Below are positions 49,616 through 57,262 of a stretch of DNA of 64,000 bases, piece after piece. Origin of the DNA: Candidatus Latescibacterota bacterium (GTDB lineage Bacteria; Latescibacterota; UBA2968; UBA8231); NCBI GenBank assembly GCA_022819745.1, contig JAJEGS010000007.1:1-64000 (forward strand), written 5' to 3'. Each line of letters starts with the position of its first letter. Within the stretch, counting starts at the first letter, position 1. Below the pieces are notes generated by a model. That model was not told where the DNA came from. It did no database searches and saw only the letters and a list, made by a program, of their open reading frames with translations. Both the position numbers and the translations under genes were made by a program.

Positions 49616-51208
49616 TCACTCCTCCATCACATACCCCACACGTGGATGACGGCACCATTGGCTGCCGACTCGCGGCGGTGGAACACTTTTTCTGCCCAAT
49701 CTCCTTCGCCCCGGTCGAAGATCACCAGATGCCCCGCTTCTGCTTCGCACCGATCCATGTAAGCCGCGGTCTGTTCCATGTTCCAACCCCGTGGCAACCG
49801 TCTGCTCTAAGCTCTTGTGCAGTAGCTTGCACTCGACGACGAACCGACGCTTCTGCTCGCCCTGCGGCCACACGATCAGTAAGTCCGTCCGCATCCGACC
49901 CAAGCCATACTCCCGCTCAATTCGACCGCCGCTATTCACAACGCGCTGTAAAAACGCCTGAAGCAGAAGCTGTGGCCCCGCTTCCTTGTACGCGAACCGC
50001 TCAACCCAGTGCTCGGAATGCTCGCGGAAGAACGCCTGAAACGCCGCCAACAACTCGACCACGTCCAAGCCGCCCTCGGCATCGACATACCAAGCCGTTT
50101 CTTGCTCAAACTCCTCTTGCACCACCCACGTCAGTTCGCGCGGCACCACTTCCGCGTAGATCGGATTGGCGATGCGATACGGGCGATCCTGCGCCACCAG
50201 CCCCAGATCCCGCACATACTCAATGTCGCGGTCGGTGAAGTGGCGCACTTCGCCGCCGCTCAAGAGCGGTTCAACCACCCGCCGCACCCGCTCCTCCTTG
50301 AGCTTGTCGGCCAACTGGTCCAGATGCGTCTCGCGCCGCAGGATCAGTTGCTCTTGCGCCGCAAGGATAGCTTCGGCGGAGACCGGCCGATGCCATGCTT
50401 CGGCGAATTCGCCGCGAAAACAGGCTTCGTCGGCCAGCGCATTGACCAGCCACGGCTGCCCTTGCGTCTGCGTCCAAACCGTGTCCAGCGCCTCGTCAGC
50501 AAACACCTGCCCCGTCTCTGCGGTGTGCTGCCCGAGCAACGTCAATACCTCCTCCCGTGGAAAATCGCCCAGCCGCAGCGACTGCGCCTTAATATTGAAC
50601 GCACTGCCGCCGGCGATAATCGCATTCTCCGCGGTGGATTGAATGCGATAGTCGCGCACATCGCGCACCCCGCACAGCACCACGCTCTGCGGAAATCCCT
50701 CCGGCCGCAAATCGTACCCCGAACGCAACTGACGGAGCACCGACAGCAGCGAATCGCCGATAAGGGCGTCGATCTCGTCGATGAGCAGCACCAGCGGTTT
50801 GGGGCTCGCCTCCGACCAGCGCGTCAATGCCTCCTGCAACGCAATACCCGGTCCAACCTCGGCAAGGATACCCGACCAGACTTTGCCTAAAAATTCGTCG
50901 CCCAACGTCAAACGCGCCCGCGACGCCAACCCGGCCAACAAGGTGCGCATGACCTGCTCCACATCTTCGCGCAGAGCCTGCCCACTTTCCACATTGACGT
51001 ACACGCAGCGATAGACCCCTTCGGCATTGAGCAGATCGCGCAACGCCAGCAGGGCCGAAGTCTTGCCCGTTTGCCGCGGCGCATAGAGGACGAAGTACTT
51101 TTTTTGCTGAATGAGGGTCAGCACCCCGTCCAGATTCAAGCGGTCCAACGGCGGGATGTGATAGTGCTCTTCAGACCGAACCGGACCAGCCGTGTTAAAA
51201 AAACGCAT
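49616..51208 (-). CDS. AAA-type ATPase with PD-(D/E)XK nuclease-like C-terminus, frameshifted near the end
   Basis: 530 aa as read. P-loop APRQTGKTS (residues 43-51), Walker B LVLLIDEID with D144/E145, then the lid and winged-helix region (GQPWLVNALADEACF). A PD-(D/E)XK-like domain lies around 430-465 (RTDLLIVW ... RFVVECKLLHKSLEQ). After residue ~470 the reading turns to arginine-rich nonsense. The plus strand at 49772-49785 holds TGTTCCA exactly twice in tandem; removing one 7-base copy restores GLEQTAAYMDRCEAEAGHLV and IFDRGEG, the normal family end, with stop at 49627. So the true C-terminus is shifted by mutation or sequencing error. The family is widespread in bacteria and archaea and its role is unknown. 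Confidence 0.85.
   Translation of the reverse strand: MRFFNTAGPVRSEEHYHIPPLDRLNLDGVLTLIQQKKYFVLYAPRQTGKTSALLALRDLLNAEGVYRCVYVNVESGQALREDVEQVMRTLLAGLASRARLTLGDEFLGKVWSGILAEVGPGIALQEALTRWSEASPKPLVLLIDEIDALIGDSLLSVLRQLRSGYDLRPEGFPQSVVLCGVRDVRDYRIQSTAENAIIAGGSAFNIKAQSLRLGDFPREEVLTLLGQHTAETGQVFADEALDTVWTQTQGQPWLVNALADEACFRGEFAEAWHRPVSAEAILAAQEQLILRRETHLDQLADKLKEERVRRVVEPLLSGGEVRHFTDRDIEYVRDLGLVAQDRPYRIANPIYAEVVPRELTWVVQEEFEQETAWYVDAEGGLDVVELLAAFQAFFREHSEHWVERFAYKEAGPQLLLQAFLQRVVNSGGRIEREYGLGRMRTDLLIVWPQGEQKRRFVVECKLLHKSLEQTVATGLEHGTDRGLHGSVRSRSGASGDLRPGRRRLGRKSVPPPRVGSQWCRHPRVGYVMEE
49772..49785. repeat. 7-bp tandem duplication causing a frameshift
   Basis: TGTTCCATGTTCCA: two exact 7-base copies inside the AAA/nuclease-like gene. 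The length is not a multiple of three, so it shifts the frame at about residue 475. Confidence 0.85.
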
Positions 51209-51373
51209 CGCGATCTCCTTGAGGCTTCTAAAGGCTTTCGTCGTTGCCCGCGTCCGAGAAGTTGGTTATTGCAACTCATCAGATCAATCCTTCCTTTCGC
51301 AGGGTTCCAAGATTGTTCTATACTAACATCATGGATACATTCACAGCAATTTAGCTCTAAGGCATCTAAAGCA

Positions 51374-52606
51374 ATGAAAATCAAATCCATCGACCTAGTC
51401 CGCATCCAACGCCCCGACGGCCCTTCGCTCCGCGCCCGTTCTCAAGCCGGCTCGACGCTTTCGGCTTCGACGGCCCCGGCCCAACAGAGCCAACCCCGCC
51501 GCAAGGCTTGGCCCACCGAAATCGAAGTAGCCAATCCGATGTCGCGCTTCCCTCGCTTCAAGCCCCGGCGTCAACTCTACGGTGCCCGGCAATGGCCCGG
51601 CTTCGCAGTCAAAGTAACAGCCGAGGACGGTACTTGGGGCTTGGGCACGGCGGCTGGTCGGCCCACTGCTGCGGTCATCGAAGACGCCTTCGCCCACATC
51701 CTCATAGGCGAAGACTGCCTAGCCATCGACAAGTTGTGGGATATGATGTTCCGCGTCTCCAAACCCTTCGGCACCGTCGGCATTGCCACTGTTGCCATCA
51801 GCGCCGTGGACCTAGCGCTGTGGGATCTGGCCGGCAAGCTGCAGCAAAAGCCCGTGTACCAACTCATCGGCGGCCCAGCCCGCGAGCGCATCTTCACCTA
51901 CGCCACCGGCGACGATGTCGATTGGTACCGCGAGTTGGGCTTCCACGCCTTCAAACTCCCCTGCCAGTACGGCCCTGCCGACGGCCTGTGGGGCCTAGAC
52001 CAGAACGAGCGGCGAGTTGCCGAAGTCCGCGAGTTGATCGGCGACGACTGCGAACTGATGCTCGACTGCTACATGGCCTTTGACGTCGAATACAGCGTCC
52101 GCCTAGCCGAGCGCCTCAGACCCTACAAGTTGCGCTGGCTGGAGGAGTGCCTGATCCCCGAAGACATCAAAAGTCACATCAAACTCAAAGAGTGCCTACC
52201 CTGGCAAACGCTGGCCAGCGGCGAACACTTCTACACGCACTACCCCTACCAACAGATGATCGAGCACCGCGCCCTCGACGTGCTGCAACCCGATATCCAC
52301 TGGGTCGGCGGGCTGACCGCCTGTATCAAAATCTGCCACATGGCCGAGGCCGCTGGCCTCGAAGTCTGCCTCCACGGCGGCGGGCGCGACCCCTATGGCC
52401 AGCACTTGACTTGGGCAATGCCCAACACGCCCTGGGGCGAATACTACATCGGCTCAGATCCGGGGATTCCGCTGGAGGAAGTAGCCGAGCCGGGAGCGCT
52501 GGTGCCCAAAGACAGCTATCTGGAATTTGCGCCGCGCGGACCGGGCTTTGATCTAGGGATCGAGGAGGATTGGCTGGTGCCATTCGGGTATAGGTCGCTT
52601 GTCTAG
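51374..52606 (+). CDS. L-rhamnonate dehydratase-like enolase-superfamily enzyme
   Basis: 410 aa from ATG 51374 (the frame is open upstream but only as a shadow of the divergent gene). Mandelate racemase/muconate-lactonizing fold. Metal ligands D231 (LMLDCYMAFDVEY), E257/E258 (RWLEECLIPED) and E284 (LASGEHFYTH), the adjacent H285, and HGGGRDPYGQH near 335. The segments ATGDDVDWYRELGFHAFKLP and YGPADGLWGL are characteristic of RhmD, which dehydrates L-rhamnonate to 2-keto-3-deoxy-L-rhamnonate. No rhamnose dehydrogenase, lactonase or KDR aldolase is adjacent, so it stands alone. A close sugar-acid substrate is possible. Confidence 0.85.
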   Translation: MKIKSIDLVRIQRPDGPSLRARSQAGSTLSASTAPAQQSQPRRKAWPTEIEVANPMSRFPRFKPRRQLYGARQWPGFAVKVTAEDGTWGLGTAAGRPTAAVIEDAFAHILIGEDCLAIDKLWDMMFRVSKPFGTVGIATVAISAVDLALWDLAGKLQQKPVYQLIGGPARERIFTYATGDDVDWYRELGFHAFKLPCQYGPADGLWGLDQNERRVAEVRELIGDDCELMLDCYMAFDVEYSVRLAERLRPYKLRWLEECLIPEDIKSHIKLKECLPWQTLASGEHFYTHYPYQQMIEHRALDVLQPDIHWVGGLTACIKICHMAEAAGLEVCLHGGGRDPYGQHLTWAMPNTPWGEYYIGSDPGIPLEEVAEPGALVPKDSYLEFAPRGPGFDLGIEEDWLVPFGYRSLV

Positions 52607-52664
52607 ACGACCGATTTTGCGTATCTAATCTCTTGTAGATACCTGTCTCCCGAGAATCCTGCCC

Positions 52665-54677
52665 ATGCGCCGCGTCTTTGCCATCCTCTTTTCGTTTCTG
52701 CTACCCAGCGTTCTGTCGGCGCAAATAAGCACTTGGCAGCTCGGCGGCAGCGACGGCCTTGCATGGTCGGCGAGCGATTCGGTGCGCATCTTCATCGACT
52801 TCGATTCCGCTCCTAGGGCCATCCAGCCCATCTACCTCACCTCGGCCCAAACCGTCTTTTCTCACCTCGACAACTGGTCCCCGTGGAAATTTCCCCGCGA
52901 AATCGGCTACATCGATGGCCAGCGACCCCGCGCTTGGAAGCATGGCTTGGGCGACTCGCGCACCGTCCACAATGCCACGTACCTAGTCGATGGCGACAGC
53001 ACCACCTACAATCCCCCGTCTTCGGACCTGCGGAACTTCGATTGGTTTACCTTTGACGTGGCGGTGCCCGTCCCGGCCACCCGCTTCGGCTTTTTCACGC
53101 CACCGCGTGGGTTCCGCTCGGATGGCACCCCGCTGGCCGAAGATGCGGTCCCCGCCTTTGAAGTAAGCGTCGCCACCGAACCCGATCCCGAATGGCATGG
53201 GCACAACAGCTACGCACGCATTGGCCCGCTCATCGCCGACGTCGCCGAAAACCTGTCCCCCACCGTGCAAATCGACCTGCCTCGCCAATACGTCCGCTTC
53301 ATCCGCTGGCGGCGCAACGAGTCGGTACTCGATCCGACCTTGGTCATCCAAGAGAATTCGCTGTCGGGTCAAGCGCGGCCGGGGACCATCGGCGACTTTG
53401 AACTCTACGCCCACGGGGTCCCACAGCGCGTGCTATATCTATCCAAAATCATCGACCTAGGCGCGGAAGTGAACTTCGGCCGGCTGTTCTGGTCGGCGAC
53501 TTCCATGCGAATGGCGGGCGGTGCCTTGGTCCCGGATCCCGCAGCGGCTGTTGGGCTACGCGTCGAGGTGCGCACCGGTAGGGATCAAGACCCCAACATC
53601 TACCGCGAATTCGACGACAAGGGCCGCGAAGTCGAAGTCTCGCGCCAGCGTTACGAGTTCGAACTCAAGGAGTCTCAAGGCTACGGCTACGTCGCCAGCG
53701 ATCGGCCTGGGGTCCGCGCGTCCGTGGCCTACGATGAGGACCACTGGACCTTTTGGTCGCCCGCCTTCACCGCGTCTGGCCAGCCGCTCAACCTACACAG
53801 CGGCTCCCATATCCAAGTCAAAATCACCCTCGACAGCGCGGATTTCGACGCCTTTACGCGCTTAGATTCGCTGTGGGTCGAGCAGGCACCGCTCCTGGCG
53901 CGCCAGATCGTCGGCGAAGTCGCCCGCCTCGACGACCCGCAACCGAGCGGTTTCACCGAAGTGGCCCTAGGGCAGGCGACGAGCTTTAGCTACGATATTC
54001 GCGCCGACTTTGCTGCCTCCGAGTCGGGCTTCGACGCGCTGCGCATCCGCACCGGCAGCCGAGTCCACCTTCAGACGCTGGCAATGGGCGATCCCTTGGT
54101 GCCCGTCGAGCCTCGCCGGGTCGAGATCAACGACGACGAATTCCTCATCGAGTTGCCCGAGCGGGTCCACGCCGCCAACAACGCGCCCATCCGCATCGAG
54201 TTCACGACCGATGTCTTCGTCTTCGCCACGACCTTCGAAGGAGAGGCTATCGACACCGCGACCGAACTCCTACCCCAACCCATCCGGGGCGGCGATGCCA
54301 CAGCCGCCGTATCAACCAATAGTCTGCGCGTACTGAGTGCAAAAAGCGGTTCTGTCAACGCAATCCAGAACCTGCGCTTTTCAACACCGGTCTTGACCCC
54401 CAACGGCGACCGTGTAAACGACCTAGTCCAGGTCTCCTACTCCCTCTTCCGCCTACCTGCCAGCGTACCCGTCGAACTGCGGGCCTATTCTCTGGACGGC
54501 CGACAAGTCGCCCGCCTGTCGTTTGCGCCGCAGGCTGCCGGACCGCAGCGCCTTAGCTGGGACGGACGCGACGCCCAAGGACAGCTCCTACCACCCGGCC
54601 TCTACCTGCTCGAAGTAGGGCTGCAATCCGACGAGATCAGCGAACGCCTGCTGCGTCCGCTGGGCATTGCCTACTAA
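52665..54677 (+). CDS. Array protein A1: secreted discoidin-like protein with TPNGD/FlgD-like end
   Basis: 670 aa, signal peptide VFAILFSFLLPSVLSA. Starts with QISTWQLGGSDGLAW, the family A hallmark, then IDFDS..AIQPIYL, GYIDGQRPR and a discoidin-like module (about residues 95-255: LVDGDSTTYNPPSS, FGFFTPPRGFRSDGTPL, PRQYVRFIRWRR, GDFELYAHGVPQRVLYLSKI). Then IDLGAEVNFGRLFW, W-T-F-W-S, IVGEVARLDDPQPSGFTEV, and the C-terminal LTPNGDRVND at about 576 with WDGRDAQGQLLPPGLYLLEV. Ends GIAY. The calcium-type loop is altered (GDRVND). Gap of one base to B1, so the pair is co-translated. Confidence 0.8.
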   Translation: MRRVFAILFSFLLPSVLSAQISTWQLGGSDGLAWSASDSVRIFIDFDSAPRAIQPIYLTSAQTVFSHLDNWSPWKFPREIGYIDGQRPRAWKHGLGDSRTVHNATYLVDGDSTTYNPPSSDLRNFDWFTFDVAVPVPATRFGFFTPPRGFRSDGTPLAEDAVPAFEVSVATEPDPEWHGHNSYARIGPLIADVAENLSPTVQIDLPRQYVRFIRWRRNESVLDPTLVIQENSLSGQARPGTIGDFELYAHGVPQRVLYLSKIIDLGAEVNFGRLFWSATSMRMAGGALVPDPAAAVGLRVEVRTGRDQDPNIYREFDDKGREVEVSRQRYEFELKESQGYGYVASDRPGVRASVAYDEDHWTFWSPAFTASGQPLNLHSGSHIQVKITLDSADFDAFTRLDSLWVEQAPLLARQIVGEVARLDDPQPSGFTEVALGQATSFSYDIRADFAASESGFDALRIRTGSRVHLQTLAMGDPLVPVEPRRVEINDDEFLIELPERVHAANNAPIRIEFTTDVFVFATTFEGEAIDTATELLPQPIRGGDATAAVSTNSLRVLSAKSGSVNAIQNLRFSTPVLTPNGDRVNDLVQVSYSLFRLPASVPVELRAYSLDGRQVARLSFAPQAAGPQRLSWDGRDAQGQLLPPGLYLLEVGLQSDEISERLLRPLGIAY

Positions 54678-54678
54678 A

Positions 54679-57024
54679 ATGCGCTTCCTCGTTACCTGTG
54701 CAGCTTGGCTCGCTTTGCCGACCATTTCCGGCTGGGCTGAAATGCTGAGTTTCGACAGCGCAGAAAAATGGCAAAGCTGGACCATGCCTGCCGGGCTGGT
54801 ACAGGTGGATGCAGAGGGCGTGCTGCGCCTGACCAAATACCGCAAGGAAGTGGACGCCATCCGCGACGCCCATCTCTTCACCCATTCCACTCAAAAACGC
54901 GGCGAAGTGGCAGGCGGAATCTGGCAGGCCGGCAGTGGAAGCGCGACAGCCACAAACGCCATCGACGGCGATCCCGCGACCTTCTGGCAACCCGACCCGG
55001 CTGACGAAATCAAAAATTGGTTCCTCGATATCGACTTGGGCCGCGCCGTACTCGCCCGCCACATTCGCCTGACCTTCCCCGACCAAGAGGGTGCCCGCCC
55101 GCTGCGGCAGTTCACCGTCTATGGCACCACCGGGGCGCGCATCCAAGCCACGGCCGATGTCTTCAAATACGATCCAGTCTATCGCACCACCCTGCCCAAC
55201 CGCGCCACCTCCCTGACCATTCCCCTTGAGTACCCGACCGCCGACACCGTCCTGACCGTCGATCCAGCTATGGTCATTGATCGCACCTTTGAAAACCGCT
55301 ACCAAGTGATTCAGTACATCAGTATCGTCGTCGAAGACCAGAGCCCAGATGCGGCGCTCGCCGAAGTCGAAGTACTCACCGTGGGCGACAATATCAGCAT
55401 CGGCACTGCCGAGCGCGGCACCTTCCTCAACGGTACCGTAGCCGCCGCCCCCAACAACCTCTTTGACGCCGATATCAACACCACTAACCTCATCACCTCT
55501 GGGCGTGGCGACCAAGGTTGGGAGAAGGCCGGCACTTGGTTTTACGTCGATCTAGGGGCCGTGTTCTTCGTCGATGAACTGTTCCTCTACGTACTCCAAC
55601 CTTTTGAGGGCACTGCGGGCTATCACCGAGGCTCGGCTGGCCCAGGTCACAACATCCTAGTCTCGGACGGCTCGCTGAGCGTGGGTACTTCCCTGCCTGT
55701 ACCTGCGCCGCTCGACTACAGTGAACTGCTCACGCACGTCAACCCCAAGGCGGATGGCCTCTATCGCATACGCTATAAATTCAGACCGCGCAAGATGCGC
55801 TATATGTTCTGGCACGGCCTGACCGACCGCGATTGGCAAGAATCCAAATGGGGCGAGTTCATGCTGTTCTCTCCAGGCTATCCCGCTCAAGTCTCACTGC
55901 GTTCCGGCTTTATTGACCTCGGCCAGATCACCGGCGATGAGCGGCCCAAAGTCATCAAGGCTCTGCACTGGGACGCCGACTTGCCTCCAGCAGCCAGAAT
56001 GCAACTGCGCTCGCGTTCGGGCAACGCGTTGGCACCGGTCTTTACGTTCCACAACAAGATCGGCGAAGAGATCACCGAAGAAAAATGGAACAGCTCGCCC
56101 AAAGTGCTGCGCGGTGCCATCGACACCGCGCTAGTCGTCGGCGAGGACTGGGACGCTTGGAGCAATGTGTACCAGTTTTCCGGCGAAACCTTTAAATCGG
56201 CCAGCCCGCGTCGCTTCGTGCAACTGGAGCTAATTCTCGCCACCGACCACCCCGAGGTCGCGCCCACAGTCAACGAGCTGTCGATTGAATTCGACGACGC
56301 GCTGCTCCAGACTGCCCGCGGACGCATCGAGCCGCGCAGTGCTCCACCCAACGAGGAGACGGCCTTCACCTATACCCTATTGCCCAGCGCTGGCTCCGAT
56401 GACATCGGCTTCGACCTAATGCGCTTCGACCTGCCGGGTCCGATCAATCTGCCCAGCGTGAGCGTGGAAAAGGGCGCAGAAACCATCTCGGCGGCGGCTT
56501 CCCTGCGCGGAGACTCCCTGCTCATCGCTTTACCCGAGCCGGTCAGAGACGATTCGGTCCGCGTCCACTTTACCACCCGTATAGTGCGCAATGCCACGCT
56601 CTTTGCGTTGGACTTAGGCTCCAGCGCGCATCCGGGCCTCTGGCAGTCGGTCGAACCGGCTGCCCGCCGCGCCAACATCGTCATGCTGCCCGAACTGACC
56701 AGTAGCAGCCAGCTCATCGCCGACTTCTTCATCTCCTCGCCGACACTCACGCCCAATGGCGACGGTATCAACGACCGGCTGGAGGTGCAGTTCGTCGTCC
56801 TTAAAGCCGAAGGCCGCGAACCGCGCGTGGAAGTTTTCGACCTCGCCGGGCGCAAAGTAGCCGTTCTCACTCCAGTCGCCGAGGGTTTGCACCACCTCTT
56901 CACTTGGGACGGCACTCAGGCCAGTAGCACAGTCGTAGAGCCTGGCATCTACGTCCTGCGCGTCGATCTCGGTGCCGACGCTGGTGACGATACGGTCCTG
57001 CATACCATCGCTGTCGCCTATTAG
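54679..57024 (+). CDS. Array protein B1: secreted double-discoidin-like protein with TPNGDGIND/FlgD-like end
   Basis: 781 aa from ATG 54679, one base after the A1 stop; a TTG at 54667 would overlap A1 and is not needed. Signal peptide RFLVTCAAWLALPTISGWA. Opens MLSFDSAEKWQSWTMPAGLV, the family B hallmark. First discoidin-like module about residues 95-230 (AIDGDPATFWQPDP, FLDIDLGRAVLARHIRL). The second spans about 250-385 (NLFDADINTTNL, FYVDLGAVFFVDELFLY). Then a EEKWNSSPKVLRGAID segment, W-D-A-W-S, RGRIEPRSAPPNEETAF, LTPNGDGIND at about 689, WDGTQASSTVVEPGIYVL. Ends IAVAY. Related to the gene at 12768. Confidence 0.8.
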   Translation: MRFLVTCAAWLALPTISGWAEMLSFDSAEKWQSWTMPAGLVQVDAEGVLRLTKYRKEVDAIRDAHLFTHSTQKRGEVAGGIWQAGSGSATATNAIDGDPATFWQPDPADEIKNWFLDIDLGRAVLARHIRLTFPDQEGARPLRQFTVYGTTGARIQATADVFKYDPVYRTTLPNRATSLTIPLEYPTADTVLTVDPAMVIDRTFENRYQVIQYISIVVEDQSPDAALAEVEVLTVGDNISIGTAERGTFLNGTVAAAPNNLFDADINTTNLITSGRGDQGWEKAGTWFYVDLGAVFFVDELFLYVLQPFEGTAGYHRGSAGPGHNILVSDGSLSVGTSLPVPAPLDYSELLTHVNPKADGLYRIRYKFRPRKMRYMFWHGLTDRDWQESKWGEFMLFSPGYPAQVSLRSGFIDLGQITGDERPKVIKALHWDADLPPAARMQLRSRSGNALAPVFTFHNKIGEEITEEKWNSSPKVLRGAIDTALVVGEDWDAWSNVYQFSGETFKSASPRRFVQLELILATDHPEVAPTVNELSIEFDDALLQTARGRIEPRSAPPNEETAFTYTLLPSAGSDDIGFDLMRFDLPGPINLPSVSVEKGAETISAAASLRGDSLLIALPEPVRDDSVRVHFTTRIVRNATLFALDLGSSAHPGLWQSVEPAARRANIVMLPELTSSSQLIADFFISSPTLTPNGDGINDRLEVQFVVLKAEGREPRVEVFDLAGRKVAVLTPVAEGLHHLFTWDGTQASSTVVEPGIYVLRVDLGADAGDDTVLHTIAVAY

Positions 57025-57051
57025 GGTCTCCCATCCAGCGGCAATTATTTA

Positions 57052-57188
57052 ACTGACGTTACGCATTGTAGGGGCAACCCTCGTGGTTGCCCTCGTCGGA
57101 TCCCACTGGCTGAATACGCGGTGTTGCATGGGCGCCCACAAGGGACGCCCCTACACCTGTCGGTTCGGCCCAGATGCGTAACATCAGT
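57052..57188. mobile_element. MITE-like element with nested inverted repeats
   Basis: Outer ends ACTGACGTTACGCAT (57052-57066) and ATGCGTAACATCAGT (57174-57188) are inverted repeats with 14 of 15 matches. Inner arms at 57067-57092 and 57130-57155 share the TGTAGGGGCG/A...GGGCGCCC-type sequence: 'GTAGGGGC...' inverted against '...GCCCCTAC'. No coding capacity. This 'GTAGGGGCN-ACC' style of palindrome is frequent as dispersed repeats in environmental genomes. It sits between B1 and A2, the largest gap (238 bases) of the array. Flanking target duplication was not evident. The rest of the gap 57189-57262 shows only GGAGG before A2. Confidence 0.65.
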
Positions 57189-57262
57189 ATTTAATTCGGC
57201 GCACAGCCCTTTTTGCGTTATCTTCCCGCTAGCATTTCACCTCAGCGGAGGCACGATGCCCG

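Noticed and set aside
49588..50890. Plus-strand frames of 216 and 293 codons opposite the AAA/nuclease-like gene
   Set aside because: Composition is Arg/Pro/Leu-rich nonsense and the minus strand carries Walker motifs and a nuclease core.
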